Shown here in pieces: positions 11,468 to 25,100 of a stretch of 64,000 bases of DNA. Made by a program: the position numbers and the translations under genes. The notes beneath the pieces were generated by a model. That model was not told where the DNA came from and did no database searches. It was given only the letters and a program-made list of their open reading frames with translations. The stretch comes from Microplitis mediator. Its lineage: Eukaryota; Arthropoda; Insecta; Hymenoptera; Braconidae. The stretch covers positions 22,257,563 to 22,321,562 of the forward strand of contig NC_079971.1 of assembly GCF_029852145.1 (NCBI RefSeq). Direction: 5' to 3'. Numbering within the stretch: the first letter of the stretch is position 1; each line of letters begins with the position of its first letter.

Positions 11468-14400
11468 CTAAAGTGGTTCTGTTGAAAGACGCAAGTAATA
11501 CTGATGGTAATTACGCTTGTAATGCCAATAAAAAAATAGTATCAGTGCGATCATTATAGTAATCATTATTATTGTCGATATCAATATTCCTGAAAAAATA
11601 AAATAATTAAGAACACAACATATTAGTAAAAAAATAGACATTTCGTATTTAACTTACCAACTACCATAGGAATATTAACCCGATTGTCAAAATTGTGGTA
11701 ACCATTTTGATTAGAGCTTAAAATATTTTGATTATCTAATGAACCAATCAGACATTCTCTCTCAAGATCAGTCGGCACGACGTCTTTAGTTAATCTTACA
11801 AAGTCATCAAGTGGACAAGATGGCGTACAACCTGGTAAGGTTAGCAGACTTGGCTCTCCGCTAGTGTTTTTATAAGAAATCGTTACGAAAAATTCATTAA
11901 CTGAATTAGTTCGTAATTCAATGAGAATTGTCGCCGTGTAAGGTGGGAAGTGGGGATAAAATAAATTCAATCCCATCAATAAATTAGCAACAGTATCATC
12001 ATGAGCGCTATACATCCATATTTTTCTATCAGGTGATAATTTGCCGCGGGATTTTGAGACCATGTGATCAGTCATTTCTCCTATCAGCGAACCTATTTTT
12101 AGTCGCTGCATTATTTTATTGTAGGCTGCTATTTTAAAACTAAATTCTGCAAGCGGTTTCATTTTCTCTGGATACACTGATTTTGTCCAGGCGGGTAACG
12201 TTTTATTATATAAGGTCTGAAAAAAAGTATTAAACACTAATTTTAGTATTTTTTGTACCAAGTTGTGGACACAAGCCTTTGGCAAGTGGTACCAACACAC
12301 TAGAGTATTGTCTGTACAATAGTTCATATAATACATGCTCAAAATAAACGCCGTTAAATGCCTAACATCGGGCTCATAACCTTTTCTATTAAACACTGAT
12401 CATTTCTGATTGGTCGGGTGCAGTGTCTAATATATTTTATGCACGGGTGCACGATAAAACGTCATTTTATACCAACAAGCAGTATCGTGTTCGAGTGTAC
12501 TGCGCATGCTCAATCGATCTGCGCATGCGTAGACTAAAGTGGTTGCTTTCTTTGGAAAAATTTTTTCTTTCCACAAGTCAGTGAGTCCTGATTTTCTATG
12601 GATTTTCTTAGCCGGTGTAAAAATCTTGAGAAATTCTATAGAAATTCTTGAATTCAACATTTTCTTTTTGTATCTTGCTTAAAATAAATGTGCGCAAAAG
12701 CAGTGCGCATTGCCATCTGCGCACGCGCGAAAAAACATTTTTTCCGAAGGAAGCGACCAGTAATTTAGCAATCAGCTTTGAATTTGTATCAGGTGGGGAT
12801 AAGACTCCGCCCATTTATAAATTTCATATCTTTTATTCATATTTAGTGGTTTTAAATATTTAAAATCATCATCGCGACCAATCAGAGACGATTAGCCTTT
12901 AAAATAAAAATACATAAAACCGAGTAGGCATTTAACGTCATATTTTTCGTGCATGAACCACATGAACTATTGTGAATAACAACTTAAGCTTTGTGAATTA
13001 ATAATTTATGAAAATCACCTCAATATATAATGTGTTGTAAAGATACTCAAGTTCTCTCAGCGAATCAATTTTGTTTCCCGCATGAATTGTTAAATAATCA
13101 TACAGCTTTGAATTCTGGCGGTTTATTTTTTTGAATGTCTCTGATTCCATAAGTAATTTTTTTTCGTAATCGTAACGTGGACATCTTTTTTTACCAGCTA
13201 GCACACTGTCCAGTTCCTCAGGTACCGTATGCACTGGTATCGGCATCCATTTCATGTTATCAAATCTCTGATTGCCTTTAGGTGGATACAATCCAGCTAA
13301 ATTTGATTCCGCTGACATTAACGTACGATCAACATCTGTACTACGTACGTAAATATCATTAACCGAATAGTGATCTGGTATCAGGTTACGGTACCGTGAT
13401 CTTAGCCATTGACCTAATAATAAATGTTGATGCATTCCCGTCTAAAAAATATTATTATATAAAATTGTACATTGAACTTTGCCGTTTATTTAATCTATGA
13501 TTCATTTCTTTTTAAATGTGTAATATTGTTATCATTTATACACTCATTTTTTAATGATAAATCATTTTTTTTTCAAATTAATTTTATTTTGGCGCCTTGA
13601 ATAAATTGCTTCTGATATTTAAATAAAATTAATAATTATTCTGAATGTTCTTTTAATAGGAAATTTATTTTAATTAAGGGGGAAAAGGGTCTGAGATACA
13701 AAAAAAAGAGGACATTTTTTTTTTCAGAATACGTTCTTTAGAAAATTCTTAAAATTTGTGACATTATCAAGCATCATTTCAAGAATATTCTGCTGAATTT
13801 TCATTAAAAAATATTGAAAAATAAGCCAGTGGTAGTGGGGAGAGACGAGTCACTTAAAAAAAAAAATCTCCATGCCGTAGGCAGGATAACTCATGACTGC
13901 TTTATTTGAAATCAAAAAACCAAAAAAATTTCTTTAGTACATAAGTTTATTTTAGTTTTGAACGAAGGATTTATTTTTTTCAATAACCACTTATTTTTTA
14001 ATTAAACAAAAGGAGCAATTTTTGGTAAAAATCAGAGTTTTTTATTGCACCTTTACTAAAAATTCAAAAATAAATATTTTGTTTATTCCTTCGCTCAAAT
14101 CCAAGATAAACTTATGTACTAAAGACATTTTTTTGGTTTTTTCATTTCAGATGAGGCAGTCATGAGTTATCCTGCCTACGGCATGGAGACTTTTTTTAAG
14201 TGACTCGTCTCTCCCCACTACCACAGGCTTGTTTTTCAATATTTTTTTATGAAAATTTAACAGAATATTCTTGAAATGATGCTTAATAATGACACAAATT
14301 TTAAGAATTTTAATAACAAAGGTACTCTGAAAAAAAAATTCACAAAAATATCCTCTTTTTTTGTATCTCAAACACCCTGGTTAAGAATTACGATTGAAGT

Positions 14401-16760
14401 CCGATTGGGATCCGATTGAGTATAATCGGAATGAATCGTTTTCAATCGAAAAAAGTGCATAAAAATAAAAATATTATTTTCCGATTGAATCGGTTCCAAT
14501 CGGAAAATAATATATTTTTCAGAAATTTCCGATCAAATCTTATTGAAGTGAATCGGATGTCTCAACCAGGCAGAAAAATTTTTTATTTTTCATAGTTCAA
14601 TTCTCATATGTCAAGTTCGTTATTCTCTATATATTTATAAATAAAAAAAAAATGATAACCGCTTATATTTTTATCGTATGTATTTTTTATAGTAGATAAC
14701 AATACACTATAAGTCATAGATTATTGTTACTTATTTATTTATTTTTTAAGTTCTAAATGTATGTGTGTATTATCAGTTTTTTTTTGTATAAATTATCATA
14801 AAATAGGGTAAGAGCATCAGTACCCAGCCCCTAACCAGTACCCAGCCGGTCATATACTTTAACATTGGCTCAAAATATATATAGATATAGTTTAACATGA
14901 GGTGGCTGACTACTGGTTTGGGGCTGGGTACTGGTGCTCTTACCCTATGTGCAAAAAGTTTTCCTCCATATAATTAATGATAAAATAATAACTAATTGTA
15001 GTTACGTTTTATGAAATGTTAAGAATTAAGTAATAATTTTTAAGTCTTGATAAATTGTCAATTTAATTCTTATAAAAAATTTATATAGAAACTTAGAATA
15101 AATCTTTGTATGAATTGAAAAAAATTTCCCGTGGCACAAAAAAAAAAATTGCTGACTTTTTGTTGAATTCGTCGACAATTTGCTATCACTAATCAGTTGG
15201 TAATTTTTATCAGCAAAAAGTCAGCAATTTTTTTTGCTGCATGGACGTATGGTAGAAAAGCGACTCTGTGAAAATATCAACTTTTATGACGCACAGTTAA
15301 AACATTTTAATTAGTCATATAACAGTCAACAATAAAACAATATTTGAAATTAATTTCCCAAAAAAGCGCGAATTTTAAATAAAAAAAAAAAATTGATTTC
15401 TGTAAAACTAAAACTGCATATGATTATTGGAGTCATTGACTTATGGGGTTTCTCAATTAAATGAAATAGCTGTCAACCCGTTAATTTTTTTTTAAACGCT
15501 GATTTGATGCATATTTTGATTGGTTTCTATGAAGGGACATCCAAAGAACCCAAAAATCCAAAAAACCCAATTTCGTAAAAAACATGACTTATGGGGTTTC
15601 TCAAATAAACGATTCATCTGTTGTTTATTGTAGTTTCTTTTTGTTTATTCGCACTGGATAATGCAAATGTAATGAAAATTTGAAAAATTTCTGAAAGCGT
15701 AAATAAATAAACATTTTAAAAATCTAGTCATCCAATAGATTTTTTACTTGCCATTTTTTTTTTCTTTCGCGAAAAACGTTCTGATCTTCCGGTAAATAAA
15801 TTTTCAAAAATTTATTCTACAAATATTTTATTTCTTTATTTAAAAAATACTTTTTTAAATACCCGCCTTCAGTATCATATTTAAATAATTCATTTAAAAA
15901 TTTGAATTTAAATAAAGATCCTGAAGTTAGCAGACAAAAATTTTCGGATTTTATTTTGAACAGTTAAATTTGAAGAAAAAAATAAACTGAAAAAATGCAC
16001 ATGTAGAAAATTAAAAAGACTATGAGTGAAATTTTTTTAAATATTTTTTTTTTTTATAATTTATCGTTTTTTAAAAAATCAAATTGTTAGACTCCGCTAA
16101 CTTCAGTGTCATATTTAAATATCGGTTTTAATAATAAATATAAATATGTGTATAAATAAATTAATAAATATGTAATAAGGTATCAAGATATATAATTAAA
16201 ATATATCAAATGGTAGCTTACAGTTGTCAATTGACCAAATGGTACAGGCCATTCTGATTCATTACGATGAGGATCATTCGGATAAGGTTCCACAGGTGTT
16301 CTGTCCCCATGTCTAAACAGCTGTAATAATATTTATATGTATACATATATATAAACAAGGTATATAATTAACAACATATATATTTCATACATATATAATA
16401 ATGATAATAAATTATTTAAATTACACACTTGTAATAAATTTGTATTTCACTAAATAAAAATAAAAAACAAAACTTTCAATTTCAAATTTGAAAGTAAAAG
16501 TTCTATATATAAAATGTAGGTTAGTAATTATTTTTAGAGGCCAACTGATAAAAGTCAATGAATAATAATATATAAGTAAATATATTTCCATTAAAAAAAA
16601 TATAATAATCAATTAAGCTTGTAATTTTTTAAATTTAAAAAAGAAAATTACTTACTATGTTTGTAAATACAATAGTTCCCAAGTCAGATGAATTATCATG
16701 AGTAGAAAATACCGAAACAATAAAACAACAGTTTAAAATAATATTTATAATTAATTTCAT
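11468..16760 (-). CDS. Membrane-anchored histidine acid phosphatase (lysosomal/prostatic type), 5 exons, 435 aa
   Basis: Coding exons on the minus strand: 16760-16656, 16222-16320, 13019-13441, 11658-12216 and 11468-11589. All joins keep frame and use GT-AG sites (the exon 3 donor, GTGATT, is weak). Residues 1-19 are a signal peptide. RHGDRTP at 38-44 carries the phospho-accepting histidine, and the HD pair at 281-282 supplies the acid/base residue. The conserved CTPSCPLDDF segment and paired cysteines near the C-terminus fit the family. The last exon adds one helix (about 397-417) and a basic cytoplasmic tail ending in STEPL. Family members hydrolyse phosphomonoesters at acid pH in lysosomes or secretions. 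The anchor argues for a lysosomal or surface enzyme rather than a secreted venom phosphatase. Introns 2 and 3 hold several mobile elements. Confidence 0.93.
12405..12886. mobile_element. MITE in intron 3 of the acid phosphatase gene
   Basis: Terminal inverted repeats TCTGATTGGTCG (12405-12416) and CGACCAATCAGA (12875-12886) bound a 482-bp non-coding segment. It contains GCGCATGCG motifs and is richer in GC than its surroundings. The short frames at 12427-12863 lie inside it and are not genes. Confidence 0.65.
13686..14378. mobile_element. Foldback element in intron 2 of the acid phosphatase gene
   Basis: About 693 bp with arms of roughly 200-240 bp that pair almost completely; for example GTGGGGAGAGACGAGTCACTT near 13836 is mirrored by AAGTGACTCGTCTCTCCCCAC near 14199. 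The extreme ends (AGGGTCTGAGATAC and GTATCTCAAACACCCT) match imperfectly. The loop holds a further inverted portion. No coding capacity. Confidence 0.8.
14804..14947. mobile_element. 144-bp MITE with 28-bp inverted ends
   Basis: TAGGGTAAGAGCATCAGTAC on the left is mirrored on the right by GTACTGGTGCTCTTACCCTA, and both ends carry the palindromic TA expected of a mariner-type target. The short middle is AT-rich. It is in intron 2 of the acid phosphatase gene. Confidence 0.8.
15148..15228. repeat. Short hairpin
   Basis: ATTGCTGACTTTTTG at 15148 is the exact reverse complement of CAAAAAGTCAGCAAT near 15214, separated by about 50 bp. It may be a small MITE remnant within the intron. Confidence 0.6.
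15297..15616 (+). repeat. Partial copy of the 'GACTTATGGGGTTTCTCA' element
   Basis: About 320 bp that match, in inverse orientation, the left half of the complete element at 29833-30511. It ends in the same terminal sequence, TCAAATAAACGATTCA. The opposite half of the element is missing. Confidence 0.75.
15917..16112. mobile_element. Small TIR element ('CTGAAGTTAGCAGAC' family), copy 1
   Basis: The left end ATCCTGAAGTTAGCAGAC and right end ACTCCGCTAACTTCAGTGTCA are near-complementary. The interior is T- and A-rich with a shared phrase ATGCACATGTAGAAAATTAA. A related copy is at 17401-17601, with fragments near 17800-17980, 31144-31290 and 58260-58370. Confidence 0.65.
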
Positions 16761-17069
16761 ATTTATTTATGTATATAGTAACACTTATTTTAATATTTTA
16801 GATTCAAATTTTTATCCAATGAAAACTTTCACCATTTTTTTTTGTTCACTTTTATTTAAATTTAGTATCGATTTTATTTGAATGTAAATAGAAAAAAAAA
16901 GTCGATTTCTTTTTCTTAAGTTTATTATTAATTATAGAAGAATTTAATTTAATTGTTGTTTAGATTTAAAAATTTTAATTGTATTTTTTTGATGTCATTG
17001 TAAAAAATTTACTTGAATAGAATACGCGCTTGTGTCAAGATGCCATATTTTAATTGGCTGACAATACGT

Positions 17070-17071
<2 letters not shown>

Positions 17072-17101
<30 letters not shown>
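17072..17101. repeat. (TA)n microsatellite
   Basis: About 15 uninterrupted TA dinucleotides upstream of the acid phosphatase start. Confidence 0.95.
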
Positions 17102-17109
<8 letters not shown>

Positions 17110-17400
17110 ATATTATATGCAAAACCGAACATTAACGAAGTTTTATCATAATTTATTTGAAATAAATAAATAATAATAATAATAATTTTGCTTACCCGAG
17201 AAATTAACACTGCGATAAAAAAATAATTGACAGTTACAAGTATATATTAATTGATACAAGTAAATATGTTTTTTTTTTAATGGCAAAATAACATATTTTT
17301 TGAGTGTCAATGTAGCAGACATGAGACAGTTTATAAATTTTAAATAAATAAATTAATTCAAATAATGAAATTTAAAAAATGCGCGCACTGATTATTTAAA

Positions 17401-17601
17401 ATCCTGAAGTTAACAGACACTTAACAATCTTTGGAATTTTTTAAAAATGATAAATTATTAAAAAAAAAATAAACTAAAAATATGCACATATAGAGAATTA
17501 AAAAAACTATAAGTGCAATTTTTTTAAATAATTTTTTTTTATAATTTATCCTTTAAAAAAAAATCAAAAAATTATTAGACGTCGGCTGACTTCAGTATCA
17601 T
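17401..17601. mobile_element. Small TIR element ('CTGAAGTTAGCAGAC' family), copy 2
   Basis: It begins ATCCTGAAGTTAACAGACAC and ends GTCGGCTGACTTCAGTATCA, with the same A/T-rich interior and the ATGCACATATAGAGAATTAA phrase of copy 1. Confidence 0.6.
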
Positions 17602-19194
17602 AACAAAAATTATTGGACGTTGGCTAACTACAGTATCAAGATTTTTAAATTATCTAAGTACGCAGTTTTAAATTTTTATTTGGTTTTTCAAAAATTTAAA
17701 AAATTGACAGCTGTCAGTTACATTCACTCTCATTATTTTTTTGAATCAAGTAAATAATTATTCCGGCTTAAATAAATTTACTTGAATTCAATGAGAGTAA
17801 AGTTGCCAGACATCAGACAATTTTTAAAATTTTTAAATAATAAAATAAAATTTTTTAAACAAGAAAATTAAAAAATGGGCTTGTAGAAAATTATAAAATC
17901 AGTACATGCATTTTTTTTTATCATATCAATTTAATTGTTTAATTTTTTTACATGTAATTCGAAAATCGTCTTATGTCTGCTACATTTACACTCATTGAAT
18001 TAAATAAATATTTTTGGCGCAAAAAAATTTTTACCCGCCCCAAGAAAATTTTGTGCATTATAAATTAAAAACGAAAATTTACTCAAGAAAATAAATCATT
18101 TTTTTAAATCAAATCAATTATTCATTTAATTTCTTGAAATTTTTTTCTTTCCTAAAATTTTTCATAAATTAAAATTACAAGGGTTAAATTGGATTGCTTA
18201 CAATCATAATCAAACACTACACACATGATTAAAAACTCCGATTGATTCCAATTGAAAATTATTGATCAGAATAAATCAGAAAAATTTTATTTTCAAATTA
18301 AAACCGATAGAATTCAATTGAATCTCAATCGTAAACTTGAGTCACCTCAAAAACTTTCTACTTAAATTCCAATCGACTTTATTGGAGTTTTTAATCCTGA
18401 ACTTATTGATCATTTCCCATAGGAGTTATAAACTTTTTTTTTGTTTATTAAATAAAATTTACAAAAGAACAAGTCGATTACTATTTAAAAATTTATTATC
18501 AATATACATAAAATATTTATTATAAACGAAATAATTAATAAAATTATAACCAACAGAATCAAAATAAATCCCATAGAACAAAAATTGACAAAAAAAAAAA
18601 ATTAAACAATAATAAAAATTTTTCTTTACATTACATAATTAAACTTATACTTGAAAAAAAAATAAGAGCGTGAGATAATATTTATTTATATATATAATTA
18701 AAGAACTAATAATGAAAAATATATATGTGAATGTAATAGTATTTTTTTTGTACAATTTATCAAATTATTAGTAAACATTTAACGTCTTATAGACAATTTA
18801 TTATTAAACATTAATTTTCTTTTAAAATTTATATTAATATATAATTTATAATTAAATATATTGGCTACCGTGTAAATTTACATTCCTCATTAGAGCTTTA
18901 TCGGTAACAATTTGAGCAATTTGAGGAACAATAATAATATTTATTTGTTTTATAATTTATCTTTCATTATATACAAATAATTATTGTTATATATAAATTT
19001 AACTTATAAAAGAAAAAAATTTTTTTACATAATTATTGATTTATATTTTTCATTTGTGTAAACAATTAATAACTTTATTATTTAAATGTCTTTTATTTTA
19101 AAATTTATAATAAACTATTTTTATCTATTTTTAATTTTATCGAGAAATAGTTTTATATAGTAGACATAAAAATATTTATCGATTATAAATTTGA
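17602..19194. other. Intergenic stretch between the acid phosphatase and ACBD5-like genes
   Basis: About 1.6 kb, AT-rich, with fragments of the 'CTGAAGTTAGCAGAC' family near 17800-17980 and a run of CGATTGAAT-type motifs at 18225-18400 that also occurs at 14390-14550. The short frames on both strands look incidental. The part just below 19195 would hold the 3' UTR of the ACBD5-like gene. Confidence 0.55.
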
Positions 19195-22100
19195 TCAAAT
19201 TCTTTGTTGGCGATAACGTCGGATTATGTTTGTTAAAAATTGAGCTGCAAACGGCCACAATATTATTATTGCTAAAATTCTTGGTGAGCAATCGGATAGG
19301 GGCCACCATCTTGGGTAAATATTTGATCGTTCCTTAATAAATAAAATGAAATATTAATTAAAAATTTTGTAAAATTGAGTCATTTATATTTAAAATCGGA
19401 CATTAAAAAGAAGTAAATAATTACTTTATGTTGAGTACTCTATGGATGAAATTTTTTACGATTTTCGAGGATAATTGTCGTGGAAATTAAATAAAATTTA
19501 TAAATTTTAAATGAATATCGATTTGTTGATAATTAAAAAAATGAAAGCGTAATTTTAAATGAAAATACAATGTGAGTATTTAAAAATATATGATCTATGT
19601 AATCAATCAAGATATTGAGTTGGATTTAAATTCAAAAAATTTAAAAAATACAGTACTAACTTTTTTTTAAAAAACCTTAATTAGTTTTTGATAATTGCGA
19701 GTTTGTTAAAGTCTTGCTATGAAATTTCGCGAATTTAAAAACTAATTACACAGAAAAAAAATAATTTTAAATTAAAATTGAGGTTTTTAAAATAACTATC
19801 AGCTTTAAAATTAATATTATTTAAAATTAATTGACTTATGGACAATAAAAAAAAAAATAACTTAAATGAAATAAAATAAAATACATTGTGATTTTAATTT
19901 TCATGACTTTTATCATTTGGAAATTTAAAGTTATGTAAAAATAAAGTATATAAATAAGTTAATTTATAATGATATTTATATTTTATATTTATGACTGATT
20001 GAACTTGTCAATAATTTCAAGTAATTTCCTTTAAATTTCAAGGAAAATCTTTGACAGTCCATATATTTTTATTATTAACGAGTCCAGAAGACCCTAGAAT
20101 ATTTTAAACTCAAAATATCTCAATAACTATCAAGTTTAAAAAAAAACTACAAGATACCTTTTTTGTAGATAATTCAAATCCCTACAAAAAAGGTCTCTTG
20201 CAATTTTTCCGATAACTCAATATTTACAAAGATATTCCTGACTCGAAAACATAAAATCCCGTTGAAATAAAGTATATGAATAAGTTAATTTATATTTCAT
20301 ATTTATGACTGATTTAAACTTCACAAAGACTTCATTATTTATTCCAAAAATAATAATTTTTTTTTGTCCGATTCTAAAAACTTAATATCCCAAGTATATA
20401 AATAAATATATTTACCGATTGTGGAGCGAGTAATTGTAAATTTTGTCCTTCTAGACTCCTAACACGGCCATTTATCCTGTCTAAATCATTCTGTAAAGTT
20501 TGCAGTGTCTCGGCCATTTGATTTATAAGTTCATTTTTAATATCATCACTTAGATCTCTATCGGTTTTCTTTTCTCTTGCTCTGCTGCGATCTTGATTAT
20601 TGTGTTTTTCATTACTCATTAAATTATGTTTATCTTCTTTTTTATTATGAACGTGGCCGTTTGTTAAATTTGATGGTAATGTTGCTGACTTAACTTGGTC
20701 CTGTGTAATTTTTTTTGATTGTACATGTCCTGTGGAAGACTTTGATTCTTTGATTGATTTTTCTACTGGTGCTGACTGTAAACAATTTTATTCAATTAAC
20801 TATTTATTAAAAATTTTAATTTCATTTTGAATTTGTCACCGCAGTGGTTTCGGGTGACGTAAAATTTAAATCAAATTTCAAAAATAATTTTTTCGTAAAA
20901 AATTAAATTTTCTGCACAAAAAAAAAATCCCGGGTTAGTCAGCGAAATTATTAGAAAACTTCGTATCATAAATTGAAAGTTGAATAAATATTGAAGTAGA
21001 CGAAGTAAGTTATTCTAAAAAGACTTCAATTTCTCTTTTAACTTTCAAGTTAAGTGTTTTCCATTAATTTTGCTGACATAACGCACGAGATGTTATTCGT
21101 AAATAATTGGATTCTTTATAAAAATATTTTCTTTTAATTTTTTAGATTTTATTTTATTAAAAAAAAATTCTTGTTCTTTACTAAATTTTTTGCTTTGTCA
21201 TTTTTTTTTATAGACTTAAGAACTAAAAAAAAAAGAAATGAAAAATTTTTCACATGCTTTTTAAATAGGAACGGGCATCTCTTTAGGAGTTCGCTCAATT
21301 TTTGAGTTATCAGGCTGATATTTTAGAATCTTTTTCAAGCCCAAAAGAACTTCATAAATATTGATCTCTAGACAAAATATTTCCGAAGATTGCTACCAGG
21401 TTTTATTTTTAGTTTTGTCATGAGAAGTTTCCATAGCAACCGTCACCATTAACAACAGTCCCCATAGCAGCCGTCGCCATTGACACCAGTCCCCATAGCA
21501 ACCGTTACCATGACAACAATTTCCATAGCAACCGTTGCCACGACAGCAATCTTCATAACAACCGTTACTACGACAATAGCTTCCATGACAGCAGTTTCCA
21601 TAGCAACTGTTGCCATTTACACCACTCTCCACAGCAACCGTTGTCACGACAACAGTTTTCATAGCAACTGTTACTATGACAATTTCCATAGTAACCGTTG
21701 CCATGACAACAGTTTCCATAGCAACCGTTGCTATGACGACTATAAGCTGCATCATAACACCAACTTTTTTAGGATAGACACATATAACTAAAAATAATAA
21801 TTAAAAATTAACCTCTAAAGTATCTTTAAATTCTTCTTCTTCATCACCATCACTATCAGGTGGTAACGGACTAGCACTATGACTACTAGCTGGGCTTGTT
21901 TCCAAGCTACTAGTAATATGACGTGATGAATTGCGTACTCTTTGTGGTGATGTTTCTCTAGATCCTTAATTTTATAAAACAAAATAAAATAAAACAATGA
22001 ATTGATAATTAAATTAAATTTACTACTCAATACTTGAAGCAGATTTACCTAATGGCGATCCAGATAATGGTGAACCGGGTTGTGAACGTATACGTTCAAT

Positions 22101-25100
22101 AACTGGGCCGACGAGCAATTCTAAATCTTCAGCGGGTACACTTTCATAAAATGAATCTAAGCTTCCTAAAAAATTGGCCACATTATCAGTGTAAGACATC
22201 GTTTCAACAATTTTTTTCAGTTCATCGACGTAATTATTCATGGCCTCCTGGCGACTCATGTTTCCTAGTTTCATCCAAGCATCCCATTTAGCTTTTTTTA
22301 CGACTTCCCAAAATGCTGGTTTTGGCTGCTGGCATGCGCCTTTTGTTGCTTGTTTGTAGTAAGCATAAAAACGTAATTGTAATTCATGACTCGGCTGGTA
22401 AGCACCTAAAAATATATTATATATTTTTATTTATTTTAATATTTCAATAAATTAAATTATTTTTACTTTTACAATTTATTCAAGGTTACATTTTTTTTAA
22501 TAATTTATGCAAATTATTTATGTATTTAATTGATAGGTTTACCTAAAAAAAAAAAAACTAGACAACGATCGTGATAAATAATTGCATAAATTAAATATTT
22601 TAATTATCACTATGACGTAAATAGTTCAATAGTTAATTATAGTTTACTTATTACTAAAAACTAATTAATATTTTAACTAAATAAAGTGTAAAATAATTAA
22701 TTAATTGTAAGTATATCTGGTGATCGAGGACATTAACTTTTAAAATTTGAATTTTTTGTATTTTAAACTGTAAAATTTTATTTTTGAAATTAACACCTTT
22801 TCAAATTTTTTTATTTTTCTTTGTATAGAATTTCGGGCAGTGTTTGATTGTCTGATGTAAAGTATAAAAATATTCTTAGACACCCCCCCCCCTCCTATTT
22901 TTTAAAATTAATTCAACGACCTCGAGCTGTAATAATCTCATTAAAATTTTATTAATTAATTGAAAAAAAATTTGAAGTATTGGTTAAAAAAGGGACAATG
23001 TAGACATAAATTATTCCTATACAAAAATCCCGCTTAGATTCCCATGAAGATTCCATGGCGTTTTCGGATGGATGCCCATATGGTTTCCTGTAGGAATCCA
23101 GCATAGATTTTCACATGGATTTCCATAGGAATCCACACCATCCCGAATCTATATGGGAATCCAAACCATGCAAAATTCCTTATGAGAATTTAGTATGGAT
23201 TTCTATGTGAATTTTAATATTGATTTCCCATAGGAATCCGAGCCATGCAAGAGTCCATATGGGAATCCTAGATGAAATTTTATGTGGATTTTTATAATAA
23301 TTTTCCATAGGAATCCAAACCATACAAAAATTCATATGGAAATCTAGTATGGATTCCTATGAGGATTTCTATAATGATTTCCCATAGAAATCTAAGCTAG
23401 GTAAAAGTCCGCATGAGAATCTAGTATGGATTCCTATGAGGATTTCTGTTATAATTTCCCTTAGAAATACCAGCCAGGCAAAAGTCTATGAGAATCTAGT
23501 ATGGATTTCTATGAGGATTTTCACAATGATTTCCCATAGGAATCCGAACCATGCAATAATCCACAAGGGAAACTACTATGGATTAATATGTGGATTTTCA
23601 CAAAGGGAAACTAGTTAAGATTTCTATGTCGACTTATACATGATTTACTATGTGTATAAAATTTTTGTACAGAAATCCAGATATCCAATTTTCTATTTGT
23701 ATTTTTTGTATGGGAATCCCGGTACCCACAGGAAACTGTGTAGAATCCCTGTATAGGAATTAGGGTATCTATATTTTCCTATATGGATTTTCTCTATGGG
23801 AATCCAGTTACCCATACTACCCGACATGGGTTCCTATATAAATTCGTACTTTCTAATGTTGATCCCCATGGATCCTTATGTACAACTATAGTTTCCCACA
23901 TGAATTTTTATGGATTTCCATTGAATCCTACATGGATTATTTTGATTGGGATATTTATGAATTTCTTTTTTTTATAAAATTGATTTAGTTTCAGTTTTAA
24001 AATCAAATGAAAATTATTGATAATTATAATAACAATAAAAATTGACTTAATGTTTATGTTATAAATCTCGGAAATCCTAGACAAATTACACTCTAGGCCT
24101 TGAATAATTTATTTATAAATTACAAAATATTATAATTTAAAATTTGTATGACGTACAAATTAGGAACGATCCAATCTACTGTTTTTTTGCTTTCTTGGGA
24201 GTAAAATTACCTAGAGTTATTACGCGGATAATAATTCTTACTCATGTTCGATTATAAAAAATAAAAAAATGTAAATATTTGTTTATAAATAAAAATATAC
24301 ATAAATTTATCTTTACTTTTTATTAAAATTATCATTAATTTTTTTTTTGCGACTATCAAAATATTTATCACAAATGAAGATATTTATTTTAAAAAACCTT
24401 GCATACTTTATATTGCATAAAATCTTTTATTTATAAGTTTGAAAAAATAATTTTATGATATGACACACAATTTTTTTTTAGAGGATAAAGTTTTATTTTT
24501 TTATTTAAAAATTAGAGAATTAATGTTTTTTTAATTAGCTCTTGTTTTATTCATAAATAAAATCAAAGAACAAAAAAATAAATAAATACCAAAATAAAAA
24601 ATATTAAAAATTTTAAATATATAAAAAATTAAAATTTAATATTCATATTTTTAAACATCAATAATATGTTATGTAAATAGACATATTTTTGCGTTATCAT
24701 AAACAGATAAAATAAATAAATACATATTTTTTTTTTATCTGCTGAAATAAAATTTGTGAAAAAATTTAATTGATATCTCAAAATTTTTTAATTTTTTGTT
24801 TTTCAAACCATAAATTAATGAGACTAAAATAATCAAATTAACTAATTATTTTAAATAATAAAATTTGATCGACATTTAACTAAATGAAAGAAAAGAAAAA
24901 AACAAAACCATGGAATTAAAGTTTCCTAAAATAAATAGTAATAATATTCCTATCAAAAAAATCCATGTGGGATTGCGAGGGAACCCATACACAGAAAAAA
25001 AAAATTCTTGACTGAAGGTAAATATTCTTGATTCAAGAAAATTTTTTTGGAGACTTAAATTTTCTCAGATAAAGTAAAAATCTTCTCCGACCAAGACGAA

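Noticed and set aside
12427..12863. Several 68-77-codon frames in the acid phosphatase intron
   Set aside because: They lie wholly inside a TIR-bounded MITE and overlap each other on both strands.
21393..21791. 100-120-codon frames on both strands rich in VMATVTME / TTISIATVA repeats
   Set aside because: They follow the 30-bp minisatellite in an ACBD5 intron; not coding.
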